Positions 48,783 to 58,136 of a DNA stretch of 64,000 nucleotides are shown in pieces. Each line of letters starts with the position of its first letter. The first letter of the stretch is position 1. The position numbers and the translations under genes are program-made. The stretch covers positions 372,001 through 436,000 of the forward strand of contig NZ_AP023420.1 in NCBI RefSeq assembly GCF_018408705.1, in the 5' to 3' direction. The notes beneath the pieces were generated by a model. The model made no database searches. It had not been told where the DNA came from and saw only the letters and a program-made list of their open reading frames with translations. This stretch comes from Pusillibacter faecalis. GTDB taxonomy: Bacteria; Bacillota; Clostridia; Oscillospirales; Oscillospiraceae.

Positions 48783-49634
48783 TTACTTTTTTAGTTTCCG
48801 GCCCACCAGGTTGGCGGACAAATTGATGACCAGGGTCAGCAGCATCAGGATAGTGGCGATGGCGAAGGCCACGGCAGTCTCGCCCCGCTCGCTGGCATAT
48901 ACATAGAGGGCCACAGTCAAAGATGCGGAGGAGGACTCCAGCGAGGTGATGAAGCCGTTGAGGACCAGACCGAACCCGGCTGTGTACAAAAGTGCCGCGC
49001 TCTCCCCCACAATCCTGCCCACGGCCAGGATACAGCCTGTGATGATGCCATCCACGGAGTTTGGCAGTACCACGGTGCGGACCATGTGCCACTTGCCCGC
49101 TCCCATGGCCAGGGCTCCCTCCCGGTAGGAGTTGGGCACGGTTTTCAAGCTCTCCTGGGTGGTGCGGACGATGGTGGGCAGGATCATCACCACCAGGGTG
49201 AGACCGCCCGCCAGCACACCGGTCTTGAGCCCCAACATCTGGATGAAGAACAGCATACCCACCAGACCGAAGATAATGGAGGGGATGCCCGTCAAGGTTT
49301 CGGTGGCAAACTCAATGACGGCCACCAGTCTGCGGTTGGCGGCGTACTCTGTCAGATAGATGGCGGCGCCCACCCCCAGCGGCAGCACAATAACCATGGC
49401 CAGCACCACCAGATAGACGGTATTGAGGATATTGGGAAGAATGCCGATGGTGTCCTTAATATAGCTGGTCTGGCTGCTAAGCAGCTCCCAGGTGATATTG
49501 GGGATGCCACGGTAGAAAATATAGCCGATAATCAGCGCCAGCAGGGCACAGGTGAGAACGCCACACAGGTACAGCAGGACACGGAGCACCCGGTCATAGA
49601 CCCGGCGTCTGGTGGAAAGGGTTTTATCGCCCAC
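48783..49634 (-). CDS. pstA: Phosphate ABC transporter permease PstA
   Basis: A 283-residue permease with about six transmembrane segments. The ABC coupling loop [29 protein letters not shown] (around residue 170-200) matches PstA. It begins with GTG at 49634, behind GGAGGAGTGA, 3 bp after the pstC stop region, so the two are coupled. Confidence 0.95.
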   Translation of the reverse strand: MGDKTLSTRRRVYDRVLRVLLYLCGVLTCALLALIIGYIFYRGIPNITWELLSSQTSYIKDTIGILPNILNTVYLVVLAMVIVLPLGVGAAIYLTEYAANRRLVAVIEFATETLTGIPSIIFGLVGMLFFIQMLGLKTGVLAGGLTLVVMILPTIVRTTQESLKTVPNSYREGALAMGAGKWHMVRTVVLPNSVDGIITGCILAVGRIVGESAALLYTAGFGLVLNGFITSLESSSASLTVALYVYASERGETAVAFAIATILMLLTLVINLSANLVGRKLKK

Positions 49635-49637
49635 GAC

Positions 49638-50606
49638 TCACTCCTCCTTCCTATTTTTAATGAACACATTGAGAAACACGTTAATCATCATGATAAACAA
49701 AAACAGTACCAGCCCGATGGAGAAGAGAGCGTTGCGGTGGGTGGAACCCACAGCGGCGTAAGACATCTCCGAGGCAATGGCGGTGGTCAGGAACCGGACG
49801 GATTTCAAAAGCCCAGGCATATTGGCCACGTTGCCGGCCACCATGATGATGGCCATGGCCTCGCCAATGGCCCGGCCGATGCCCAGGACAATGGCGGTGG
49901 CAATGCCGCTGCGGGCAGCGGGGACGCTGACCCGGAACACCGTCTCAATGTGCGTGGCTCCAAGAGCCAGAGACGCCTCTTCATACTCCCGGGGAACTGC
50001 CCGCAGGGCCGTCTCCGACACGGAGATGATGGAGGGCAGAATCATCACTGCCAGCACGATGATGGCGGCCAGGAGCGTGGCGCCGGAGGGCAGGTCAAAG
50101 GCTACCCGGATGGCCGGCACCAGCAGAATCATACCTACCAGTCCGTAGACCACGGAGGGGATGCCCGCCAACAACTCCACCGCCATGTGGATGACAGCCG
50201 CCACCTTTGGGGGGGCTACCTTGGAGAGGAAGATCGCAGTCATCAGGCCCACCGGCACCCCCACAAGGATGGCTCCGGCAGTGCCGGCAAAGGAGGTGAG
50301 GATAATGGCGAAAATGCCGAAGTCATTGGTGGATGCGTACCAGCGGGTGCCGAAGAGGAAGTTGATGGGACCGATCTCCAAAATGGCCGGCATGCCGGAG
50401 ATGACCAAATAGATGCTGATGATCAGCACAAAGGCCACCGCAATCATGCCACAGGTAAAAAACAGCAGATTCATTCCCCGCTCCAGGGCTTTATGAGCAA
50501 CCTTGGCCCGGGGTCCAGGACCCTTTTTGTCAACGGAGCCAGAGCCATATATGACTGTTGTCTCCAGCGCCGCCTTTGCGACTTCACCGATGATTTCATG
50601 TTCCAT
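49638..50606 (-). CDS. pstC: Phosphate ABC transporter permease PstC
   Basis: A 322-residue permease with a 40-residue charged cytoplasmic N-terminus and six or so transmembrane segments. The coupling loop EEASLALGATHIETVFRVSVPAA near residue 210 is diagnostic. Pairs with PstA in the membrane. ATG 50606 has a GGAGAAT SD. A hairpin at 50709-50737 separates it from pstS. Confidence 0.95.
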   Translation of the reverse strand: MEHEIIGEVAKAALETTVIYGSGSVDKKGPGPRAKVAHKALERGMNLLFFTCGMIAVAFVLIISIYLVISGMPAILEIGPINFLFGTRWYASTNDFGIFAIILTSFAGTAGAILVGVPVGLMTAIFLSKVAPPKVAAVIHMAVELLAGIPSVVYGLVGMILLVPAIRVAFDLPSGATLLAAIIVLAVMILPSIISVSETALRAVPREYEEASLALGATHIETVFRVSVPAARSGIATAIVLGIGRAIGEAMAIIMVAGNVANMPGLLKSVRFLTTAIASEMSYAAVGSTHRNALFSIGLVLFLFIMMINVFLNVFIKNRKEE

Positions 50607-50708
50607 GAGGATTCTCCTTTGTCGTCAGGGGCTGCGCCCCTGGAATCAGGGTGCATCTTAAAACTGCCGGAGGGTTTCCGGCCGCTTTCAGACACACCCT
50701 AGCGAAAT

Positions 50709-50737
50709 GGCCGCCGCACCGCGTGGGTGCGGCGGCC
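50709..50737 (-). terminator. Hairpin between pstS and pstC
   Basis: A perfect 12-bp stem (GGCCGCCGCACC / GGTGCGGCGGCC) with a 5-nt loop lies 35 bp after the pstS stop, without a T-run. Such structures often keep pstS mRNA more abundant than the permease part. Confidence 0.55.
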
Positions 50738-50772
50738 GCCCGCAAAGCTATGTTGAAAGGAATGGGGTTGAA

Positions 50773-51648
50773 TTATTGAGCCACAGGCACAGCGCCAGCG
50801 CCCTTGATCAGGTCGTTAGCGGCGGTAGAGGTCGCCCAGTCAAAGAAAGCCTGCGCAGCCTCGCTGAGGGCCTCATCGGTACGGGTGGCGAACACAAAGG
50901 GGCGCTGAATGGCATAGCTGCCGTCCAGAACAGTCTCCTCAGAGGGAGCCACGCCTCCAACCGTCAGAACGGTGATGCCCTCCTGTCCCTCCACAGCAGA
51001 GAGGGATGCGTAGCCAATGGCACCAGGGGTGGTGCGGACCGCCTCAATAACGGCGCCGGTGGAACTTAGCTCCTGGGCCAGGACGCAGGCATCCTCCGTG
51101 TCCGTGATGGACTCAAAGCCATCCCGGGTACCGGAACCAGACTCACGGCCAATGACAGCGACAGCGCCGGCGGTACCGCCCACACCAGACCAGTCGGTGA
51201 TCTCACCGGTATAAATCTGGGCAATCTGCTCCAGGGAAAGGTCGGTCACAGCATTCTCGGCATTGACGATCACGGCGATGCCGTCCAGTGCCACAATGGT
51301 CTCCGTCAGGCCGCCGGACTTTTCCTCGTCCTTCAGAGCGCGGGAGGCCAAACCGATGTCACAGCTTCCGTTGGCAACAGCCTCAATGCCGGCGCCAGAA
51401 CCGGTGGGGTTGTAGGTAACAGTCACGCCGGAATTGTCAGCCATAAACTGCTCCCCCAAAACGCCGATCACAGACTCCATCGAGGTGGACCCATCGGTGG
51501 CCACGGTACCGCTGAGCGTGGTCTCTTGGGGATCGCCGGTTGTGTCCCCAGCATCATCCGTTGTGTCGCTGGTAGTATCGCTGCCGCAGCCTGCCAGGAG
51601 TGCCATGGTCATAGTCAAGGTCAGCAAAAGCGCAAATACTTTCTTCAT
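50773..51648 (-). CDS. pstS: Phosphate-binding lipoprotein PstS
   Basis: A 291-residue solute-binding protein. A signal peptide with lipobox LLAGC (Cys at about residue 21) anchors it as a lipoprotein, followed by a Thr/Asp-rich spacer. The binding domain shows DGSTSMESVIG and RESGSGTRDGFE, which place the phosphate-binding Ser, Asp and Arg. It delivers phosphate to PstCAB. Preceded by a Pho box promoter. Confidence 0.96.
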   Translation of the reverse strand: MKKVFALLLTLTMTMALLAGCGSDTTSDTTDDAGDTTGDPQETTLSGTVATDGSTSMESVIGVLGEQFMADNSGVTVTYNPTGSGAGIEAVANGSCDIGLASRALKDEEKSGGLTETIVALDGIAVIVNAENAVTDLSLEQIAQIYTGEITDWSGVGGTAGAVAVIGRESGSGTRDGFESITDTEDACVLAQELSSTGAVIEAVRTTPGAIGYASLSAVEGQEGITVLTVGGVAPSEETVLDGSYAIQRPFVFATRTDEALSEAAQAFFDWATSTAANDLIKGAGAVPVAQ

Positions 51649-51703
51649 CTTGATAATCTCCTTTTGATATGTCTATGGTCTGTAGTCTCTTCACTACGGC
51701 TTT

Positions 51704-51759
51704 AGTATAAACATTTCCACGTAAAATCTGTCACCACTCTTTTGTTAAGTCTTTGTAAA
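51704..51759 (-). promoter_or_regulatory. Pho box and promoter of the pst-pho operon
   Basis: On the minus strand TTTACA (51759-51754), TTAACA (51748-51743) and TTTTAC (51726-51721) fall on an exact 11-bp register, with one poor repeat between them. This is the TT(A/T)ACA direct-repeat pattern of PhoP/PhoB boxes. A -10 TATACT (51709-51704) follows 11 bp downstream. Confidence 0.7.
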
Positions 51760-51834
51760 AGCAGAGAAGTATTATGAATACTATTACATTTTCAAAAAAT
51801 TAAATCGTTTTCTTTCATTCTTTCACTTTATATG

Positions 51835-51864
51835 TTGACAAAAACAGCAATTTTCTGTTATGAT
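51835..51864 (+). promoter_or_regulatory. Predicted promoter of pfkA
   Basis: Perfect TTGACA (51835-51840), 18-bp spacer, TATGAT (51859-51864), about 78 bp before the pfkA ATG. It is divergent from the pst promoter. Confidence 0.75.
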
Positions 51865-51941
51865 TTCTAATCATGGGGATTCCGGCAAGGCCGGATCTCT
51901 TCTCTATCATTTTGAACCGTTTGGAAGGAGTGCGAGAAGGT

Positions 51942-52937
51942 ATGGAAAAGCAGCGGATCGGCGTTCTGACCAGCGGAGGCGACGCGCCAGGTATGAACGC
52001 CGCGATCCGTGCCGTGGTGCGGACTGCCAGCCGCCAGGGCATGGAATGCGTTGGAATTCGCAGAGGGTGGCATGGTCTCATCAACAGTGATTTTGTCCGC
52101 TTAGATACCGCCAGCGTCAGTCACACCATTGATAAGGGCGGCACGCTGCTCTATACGGCCCGCAGTGAGGAGTTCCTGTCTCCCTCCGGCCGCGAAAAAG
52201 CTCTGGCTACCTGCAAGCTGCTGGGGCTGGATGGACTGGTCGCCATCGGCGGCGATGGCACCTTTCGGGGTGCCCTGGCCTTGTCCCGCCAGGCGGCGGA
52301 GGAGCACAGTCCTTTACAGGTCGTTGGAATTCCCGCCACAATTGACAACGACATCGGCTGCACCCACTACACCATCGGGTTTGACACCGCCTGCAACACC
52401 GCCATCGCGTGCATCGACAAGCTGCGGGACACCATGCAGTCCCACGAGCGCTGCTCTCTGGTGGAGGTCATGGGACGCCACGCCGGCTACCTGGCTCTCT
52501 ATGTTGGGATTGCAGTAGGCGCCACTGCTGTTCTGATCCCGGAACATGAGGTGGACTTTGAACGGGATATCGCAGATAAAATCCGGCGTGCCAGGCTCTC
52601 AGGCAGCACCCACTACATGATCGTGGTGGCTGAGGGCGCCGGCAGCGCCATGGACTACGCCAACCGCATTCGTCAGGAGATCGGCATTGATCCCCGGGTC
52701 ACGGTGCTGGGACATATTCAGCGGGGCGGCACTCCTTCCGCCCGGGACAGAGAGGCTGCCAGCCGCATGGGATATTCGGCTGTGATGGCCATGGCGCAAA
52801 ACAGGGGCAACTGCATCATCGCCATTCAAAATGGTCAGATTGTGGACCTGGATATGGAAGAGGCCCTACAGATGACCAAAAGCTTTCAGATGGACCGATA
52901 TCAAATTCTGGAGGCTCTGTCGATTCCGCAGGCATGA
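51942..52937 (+). CDS. pfkA: ATP-dependent 6-phosphofructokinase
   Basis: A 331-residue PFK of the bacterial group. LTSGGDAPGMNAAIRAVV and GGDGTFRGA bind ATP; PATIDNDIGCTHYTIGFDTA holds the catalytic Asp; MGRHAGYLAL and the later GHIQRGGTPSARDR bind fructose 6-phosphate. The Gly after GGDG-type ATP residues favours ATP over PPi use. ATG 51942 is chosen over an upstream in-frame ATG because it has the AGAAGG SD and the normal N-terminus. Confidence 0.96.
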   Translation: MEKQRIGVLTSGGDAPGMNAAIRAVVRTASRQGMECVGIRRGWHGLINSDFVRLDTASVSHTIDKGGTLLYTARSEEFLSPSGREKALATCKLLGLDGLVAIGGDGTFRGALALSRQAAEEHSPLQVVGIPATIDNDIGCTHYTIGFDTACNTAIACIDKLRDTMQSHERCSLVEVMGRHAGYLALYVGIAVGATAVLIPEHEVDFERDIADKIRRARLSGSTHYMIVVAEGAGSAMDYANRIRQEIGIDPRVTVLGHIQRGGTPSARDREAASRMGYSAVMAMAQNRGNCIIAIQNGQIVDLDMEEALQMTKSFQMDRYQILEALSIPQA

Positions 52938-52945
52938 GCAAAAAA

Positions 52946-52970
52946 ACCGCACGTCCTTTGGACGTGCGGT
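52946..52970. terminator. Bidirectional terminator between pfkA and trkH
   Basis: An 11-bp perfect stem (ACCGCACGTCC / GGACGTGCGGT) with TTT loop. The minus strand has a six-T run after it. Confidence 0.9.
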
Positions 52971-52975
52971 TCACT

Positions 52976-54442
52976 TTAGATTCCATTCTGCACAGGGCGG
53001 ATCAACCGCCGCCGCCAAATGGAAGGCGCAAACAGCAGCAGCATGGGGAAGATCTCCAGCCGTCCCACCAGCATGTTGAAGGACAGCAGCAGCTTACCCC
53101 ACGGGGAAAAGCCGCTGAAATTCCCCATGGGCCCAACCACCTCCAAGCCGGGGCCCACGTTGTTGATACAGGCCGCCAGGGCGGAAAACGTGGTGATAAG
53201 GTCAAACCCCTCCAAACACAGCAACAAGAACGAGACAGTAAACACCATCAGATAAACCGTGATAAACACATGCACGCTGCGGACCGTCTGATCTGCCAGG
53301 GGCTTCCCCTCAAACCGGACGGCGGAAACGGCTGTGGGGTGCAGCATTTTTCGCATGTCGGAAAGAGCCGTCTTTCCCAGGATCAGCATCCTGGCTACCT
53401 TGATGCCGCCGCCGGTGGACCCGGCGCAGGCTCCCACAAACATCAACACCATTAAAATTCCTTTGGAAAAGGTGGGCCAGGTGTTAAAGTCCACAGTGGC
53501 AAAGCCGGTGGTGGTAATGATGGAGGACACCTGGAAAAAAGCGTGACGTAGGCTGACGGCAAAGGAGTCGTACAGATGGGCCACATCCACAGCGATGGCC
53601 AGCACCGCCGCAGCCACAATCCCCAGATAAGCCCGCAGTTCCTCGGAGTGGAACACATCCCGGAACCGGCGGATCATCAGGAAGTAATAGAGGTTGAAAT
53701 TGATGCCGAACAGCAGCATGAAAACACCGATCACAAGCTCGTAATAGGCATTTCCATACGCACCTACACTGAGATTGCGGTTGCTGAAGCCGCCGGTGCC
53801 AGCGGAGCCGAAGGAGTGGATGCAGGCGTCAAAGAGCGGCATCCCTCCCGCCAGCAGCAGAAAGATTTCCAGCAGCGTCATGACCAGGTAAATGCCATAG
53901 AGAATCTTGGCGCTGTCGCTCATGCGGCTGACCAGCTTGCCCACCGAGGGCCCCGGCACCTCGGCCCGCATCAGATGCATGCCGTGGCCATCCGACATCG
54001 GAAGAATTGCCATCACGAAGACCAGCACGCCCATGCCGCCCACCCAGTGGGTAAAGCTCCGCCAGAACAAAATTCCCCGGCTGAGGGACTCCACCTCCGG
54101 CAGGATGGTGGCGCCGGTGGTGGTAAAACCGGAAACGGTCTCAAACAGCGCGTCCACATAGCTTGGGATATCCCCCGAGAGCACAAAGGGCAGCGCACCG
54201 AAGGCAGACATCAGAATCCACGCCAGCGCCACGACCGCAAAGCCGTCTCTTGCGTATATGGCCGACTGCCTGGGCTTCCGGCTGCCCAGCAGCAACCCCA
54301 CCGCCGCAAGCGCCAGGGCGGTTGTCAGAAAGGGCATGGGCGACTCTCCGTACAGGATCGCTGTTACAGTTGGCAGCGCCAGCAGCGCAGCCTCTGTCAG
54401 CAGGATGCGTCCAATGAGAAAACCAATCATTCGATAGTTCAA
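52976..54442 (-). CDS. trkH: Potassium uptake channel subunit TrkH/KtrB
   Basis: A 488-residue membrane protein with the four pore repeats of the Trk/Ktr superfamily; selectivity-filter stretches include TVSGFTTTGATILPEVE, FGSAGTGGFSNRN, ITTTGFATVDFNTW and NNVGPGLEVVG. Takes up K+ with the TrkA gating subunit encoded 14 bp upstream. The first possible start is TTG 54442 with an AAGGCGG SD; ATG 54430 is an alternative. Confidence 0.93.
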   Translation of the reverse strand: MNYRMIGFLIGRILLTEAALLALPTVTAILYGESPMPFLTTALALAAVGLLLGSRKPRQSAIYARDGFAVVALAWILMSAFGALPFVLSGDIPSYVDALFETVSGFTTTGATILPEVESLSRGILFWRSFTHWVGGMGVLVFVMAILPMSDGHGMHLMRAEVPGPSVGKLVSRMSDSAKILYGIYLVMTLLEIFLLLAGGMPLFDACIHSFGSAGTGGFSNRNLSVGAYGNAYYELVIGVFMLLFGINFNLYYFLMIRRFRDVFHSEELRAYLGIVAAAVLAIAVDVAHLYDSFAVSLRHAFFQVSSIITTTGFATVDFNTWPTFSKGILMVLMFVGACAGSTGGGIKVARMLILGKTALSDMRKMLHPTAVSAVRFEGKPLADQTVRSVHVFITVYLMVFTVSFLLLCLEGFDLITTFSALAACINNVGPGLEVVGPMGNFSGFSPWGKLLLSFNMLVGRLEIFPMLLLFAPSIWRRRLIRPVQNGI

Positions 54443-54456
54443 GGATCGGCCCGCCT

Positions 54457-55821
54457 TTACAGAAAGATATCGTGGAGATTCTGCAGCCTGGTATCGGTTG
54501 TCACCACGATCACGTCATCCATCGCCTCCAACACATCGCCGCCGGAGGGAATCACGATGCGTCCGTTCCGACGGACAATTCCCGCCAGCAGAATTCCGCT
54601 TTTCAGCTGTAGGTCTTTCAAGGGAACGCCCAGGAAGGGCGCCTGCTCCCCCACGCTGAACTCCAGCGCCTCCACCGAGCCGCCCACCAGCCGGTGCAGA
54701 GTCTTGATCCCCGCGCCGGAGGCGCTTTCCATGGCCCGGACATACTGTACAATGAGCTCTGTGGTCACTTCCCAGGCTGAGATGGTGCTGTCGATCATCC
54801 CCTCGTTAGAAACCAAGTCCACCAGGGGTTTTCTGTTGATTTTTGCAACCACCTTGCAGCAGTCGCCGGACTGCTTGGCGGCGCTCATCGCCATGAGGAT
54901 ATTAGCCTCGTCCATGCCGGTGATGGCCACAAACGCGTCGGTCTGCTCAATTCCCTCCTCGTGAAGCAGCTCGCTGTCCGTACCGTCCCCCACGATCACC
55001 AGGGCCTTTGGCAGCCGCTCGCTCATTTGGACGCACCGCTGCTCATTCTGATCGATGATCCGCACAGACATTCCCATCTCCAGCAGCTGCGAGGCCAGGT
55101 AATAGCAAATCTTGCTGGCACCCACAATCATCACCGAGGACGCCCGGTTCCGGAAAACTCCCAGGTGCCGGAAAAACTGTTCCAGCTGCTTGGGGGATGA
55201 GGTCAGGTAAATTTTATCTCCTGACTGCAGCTCAAAATCGCCGGAGGGGATCACAGTCTCCCCCTTTCGGGACACAGCACAGATCAGCACCCGGACTTTG
55301 ATGTTTCCATACAGGTCCGATAGACGCATCCCATGCAGGTGAGATTTCTCTGAAAGACGGTATTCTACCAGCTCCAGCCGGCCCTTGGAAAAGGACTCAA
55401 TCTTCATCGCAGTGGGAAACCGCAGCACCCTGGCAATCTCCCTTGCGGCCACCTTCTCCGGGTTGATGGCCATGCTCAGTCCCAACTCCTCCCGCATGAA
55501 GCGCAGCTGTTTTTCATACTCAGGGTTTCGGATGCGGGCAATCGTGTGCTTCACTCCCAGCTTTTTCGCCACCAAACACGCCAGGATGTTGATTTCATCG
55601 CTGGATGTGGTTGCGATCAGCAGCTCTGCCTTGGACGCCTCCGCTTCCATTTGAATCTCGTAGCTGGCTCCGTTGCCGCAAATCCCCATCACGTCATAGA
55701 CGTTGATAATGTTATTGATTAACTGCGGTTCCTGGTCAATTACGGTAACTCGATGCTCCGCAGACAGCTGCTGCGTCAGCGCCATTCCCACCTTGCCGGC
55801 GCCTACAATGACGATTCTCAT
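54457..55821 (-). CDS. trkA: Potassium channel regulatory subunit TrkA
   Basis: A 454-residue cytosolic protein with two RCK units, each a Rossmann NAD-binding domain plus a C-terminal domain: RIVIVGAGKVGMALTQQL at the start and SSVMIVGASKICYYLASQL near residue 228. It gates the TrkH channel in response to nucleotides. ATG 55821 has a GGAGGATTT SD. The gene pair trkA-trkH is an operon. Confidence 0.94.
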   Translation of the reverse strand: MRIVIVGAGKVGMALTQQLSAEHRVTVIDQEPQLINNIINVYDVMGICGNGASYEIQMEAEASKAELLIATTSSDEINILACLVAKKLGVKHTIARIRNPEYEKQLRFMREELGLSMAINPEKVAAREIARVLRFPTAMKIESFSKGRLELVEYRLSEKSHLHGMRLSDLYGNIKVRVLICAVSRKGETVIPSGDFELQSGDKIYLTSSPKQLEQFFRHLGVFRNRASSVMIVGASKICYYLASQLLEMGMSVRIIDQNEQRCVQMSERLPKALVIVGDGTDSELLHEEGIEQTDAFVAITGMDEANILMAMSAAKQSGDCCKVVAKINRKPLVDLVSNEGMIDSTISAWEVTTELIVQYVRAMESASGAGIKTLHRLVGGSVEALEFSVGEQAPFLGVPLKDLQLKSGILLAGIVRRNGRIVIPSGGDVLEAMDDVIVVTTDTRLQNLHDIFL

Positions 55822-55936
55822 AAATCCTCCCACCATTTAGAAAGAAGCCACATAAACATAAAGAACGCATAAATATCATATGACCGCTATTATAACGGAC
55901 TCATTCCAAAAAAGGAATACTTCCCACATAAAATTT

Positions 55937-56890
55937 TTATTTGTCGGCGTTAAAAAGGCTCTCTGGCAGGCGGATGTCCGTTTTTGGCACCTGCGCCCAG
56001 TCAAACTCCGCCAGCAGTTCCCGGGCCGTTCGGGGAGACGCAGAAGGATGAAAGCCCGCAAGATACGCCAGTTTCCCCAGTAGCTCCTCTGCAGAAAGGC
56101 GCGGGCGCAGCTCGGCCAGCCCCGCGTCCGCGTCCCGCTTGCTCAAGCGCCGGCCGTCCGGCGCCAGCAGCAGCGGCACATGGTAAAAGGCCGGCGGGTC
56201 CAGCCCCAGAAGGTGATAGAGATACAGCTGCCGGGGTGTGGATGCCAGCAGATCCGCCCCCCGAACCACCTCTGTGATTCCCATGGCCGCATCGTCCACC
56301 ACCACCGCCAGCTGATAGGCGAATAGCCCGTCGGAGCGGCACAGCAGGAAATCTCCGCAGTCCCGGGCCAAGTTTTCCACATAGCGGCCCATGTGTCCAT
56401 CTGTAAAGCTCCACATCTCTTCCGGTACCCGCAGGCGCAGAGCCGGTGCGCGCCTTCCGGCTCGTTCCTCCGCCTGTTCCGCCGTCAGGCTGCGGCAAGT
56501 GCCGGGATAAATGATCTGACCATCCTCCCGGTGTGGAGCGCTGGCAGCGTGGAGCTCTGCCCTGGTACAAAAGCAGGGGTACACCAGCCCCTTGGCCGAG
56601 AGTCTCTCCAGGGCCGCCCGGTAGAGCGCTGTGCGCCTGCTCTGTTCATAAGGTCCACGCTCCCCGCCAGCCTCAGGCCCCTCGTCCCAGTCAAGGCCCA
56701 GCCAGCGCAGGTCCTCCTGCAGCTGCAGCGCATACCGCCGGGGGCAGCGGGCGGTATCCAGGTCCTCAATTCGCAGCACTACCCGTCCCCCCTTCTGGCG
56801 GGCGCTAAGCCATGCCAGAAGGCAGCAGAAGATATTGCCTAAATGGATACGTCCGCTTGGGGACGGCGCGAAGCGGCCGATAGTTTGCAT
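55937..56890 (-). CDS. gluQ: Glutamyl-Q tRNA(Asp) synthetase
   Basis: A 317-residue protein lacking an anticodon-binding domain, as in GluQ-RS, which attaches glutamate to queuosine in tRNA-Asp. The HIGH-like motif is in RFAPSPSGRIHLGN, the KMSKS-like motif is RRLSKRDAD, and the zinc-site Cys pair YPCFCTRAEL with a later YPGTC is present. ATG 56890 has a GGAGCACC SD; upstream in-frame sequence is not conserved. Confidence 0.93.
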   Translation of the reverse strand: MQTIGRFAPSPSGRIHLGNIFCCLLAWLSARQKGGRVVLRIEDLDTARCPRRYALQLQEDLRWLGLDWDEGPEAGGERGPYEQSRRTALYRAALERLSAKGLVYPCFCTRAELHAASAPHREDGQIIYPGTCRSLTAEQAEERAGRRAPALRLRVPEEMWSFTDGHMGRYVENLARDCGDFLLCRSDGLFAYQLAVVVDDAAMGITEVVRGADLLASTPRQLYLYHLLGLDPPAFYHVPLLLAPDGRRLSKRDADAGLAELRPRLSAEELLGKLAYLAGFHPSASPRTARELLAEFDWAQVPKTDIRLPESLFNADK

Positions 56891-57111
56891 TATGGGTGCT
56901 CCTTTTTCCTGAAATATATTCATTATAGCCGCAGTGGTGACTGGCTGCAAGAGGTTTTGGCGGGTTGCGTGCCTCTGGCACGGGGGAGGCGCCTCTTTGC
57001 GGCGGAAAGCCCATCTCCCGTAGAGCCGGATGTCTGGGCAGCATTTATTTATCTGAATTTCAGAATAATGAAGGGTATCTGATTTCAAGATACATATACT
57101 CGCCTTGGGTG

Positions 57112-57366
57112 ATGTTTTTGAAAACAGGTATTCTAAAATATGGAAGGATTCGAGACCTGCGAAATGACAGGGGGCTGACACAAGCGGAAATCGCAGAAAT
57201 TCTGAAAGTCAAGCAGAATACGTACTGTCAGTATGAAACAGGCACTCTCAACTACCCGGTGGATGTCGTCGTAACGCTAGCGGAATATTACGGGGTCAGC
57301 GTGGATTATCTGTTGGGCCTCACGGATGAGAGGAAGCCCTATCCCAGAAAGCGGAAGCAGCCGTGA
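57112..57366 (+). CDS. Cro/CI-type helix-turn-helix protein
   Basis: An 84-residue XRE-family DNA-binding protein. The helix-turn-helix lies in RIRDLRNDRGLTQAEIAEIL with VKQNTYCQYETGTL, and the C-terminal LAEYYGVSVDYLLGLTDER is the standard ending of short XRE regulators. Start uncertain: no clear SD precedes ATG 57112. Its stop overlaps the GTG start of comFC, so the two genes are coupled. Confidence 0.82.
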   Translation: MFLKTGILKYGRIRDLRNDRGLTQAEIAEILKVKQNTYCQYETGTLNYPVDVVVTLAEYYGVSVDYLLGLTDERKPYPRKRKQP

Positions 57367-58031
57367 AACTGCTGGAATCCGTTCTGGACCTTCTCTTTCC
57401 GCCCAAGTGCCCTTTTTGCGGCAAAATCCTGGACCATCCCGGAATCTGTCCCGTCTGCAAAAGCACTCTTCCGTGGATTCTGGAGGGCGAAACCCTCTGG
57501 GAGCTTCCCAGCGGGGTGCGCTGCGCCGCGCCTTTATGGTATGAGGATTTGGCGCGGAAGGGACTGCTGCGGCTCAAGTTTCATGGCGTCTGCGCCGCGG
57601 CGGAACCTTTGGGTGCGCTGATCGCCCAATGTGCCGCCGAGCATTTCTCCGGCGAATTTGATACCGTTACCTGGGTTCCCGTCAGTTCCAAACGGCTGCG
57701 CCAGCGGGGCTATGACCAGGCAGAGCTGTTGGCCCGGTCTGCCTGTCGGCTCTGGCACGTCAAACCGGAGCGGCTCTTGAGCAAGCGGACCGACACCCCT
57801 GCCCAGTCCAGCCTGGAGGATGCCGCTGCACGTCGTCAGAATGTCCGGGATATCTATCAGGCGCAAAGTGCCGCCGGAAAGCGGATTTTGCTGGTGGACG
57901 ACATCTGCACCACCGGGTCCACCCTGGCTGAGTGCGCCCGCACGCTGATGTCCGCTGGTGCTGAATCCGTGCTCTGCGTGGCTGTCGCCCGTACACCGCA
58001 GGAAAAAGTTCACAGTTCTGTCAAAGAATAG
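57363..58031 (+). CDS. comFC: ComFC-type phosphoribosyltransferase
   Basis: A 222-residue ComF family protein. The N-terminal zinc finger has CPFCGKILDHPGICPVC and the C-terminal PRPP motif is ILLVDDICTTGSTLAEC. ComFC is needed for DNA uptake and recombination in competent bacteria, although many non-competent species keep it. It starts at GTG 57363, overlapping the stop of the upstream HTH gene (GTGA). Confidence 0.88.
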   Translation: MKLLESVLDLLFPPKCPFCGKILDHPGICPVCKSTLPWILEGETLWELPSGVRCAAPLWYEDLARKGLLRLKFHGVCAAAEPLGALIAQCAAEHFSGEFDTVTWVPVSSKRLRQRGYDQAELLARSACRLWHVKPERLLSKRTDTPAQSSLEDAAARRQNVRDIYQAQSAAGKRILLVDDICTTGSTLAECARTLMSAGAESVLCVAVARTPQEKVHSSVKE

Positions 58032-58096
58032 GGTTGCAATCGGCACTTTCTGCCGGTATAATGTTTTTTGATATGATTGCATGCGGAAAAACCGTT

Positions 58097-58102
58097 TATA
58101 AT
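58097..58102 (+). promoter_or_regulatory. Probable -10 box of mreB
   Basis: A perfect TATAAT lies 34 bp before the mreB ATG. No good -35 is found at standard spacing; ATTGCA at 15 bp is the best. Confidence 0.45.
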
Positions 58103-58136
58103 AAAGATAGAAACGTATGATGAGGTGGAAAAATCC

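Noticed and set aside
49086..50702. A 538-codon plus-strand open frame opposite pstA and pstC
   Set aside because: Antisense shadow rich in His, Gly and Gln; the minus strand encodes well-conserved permeases.
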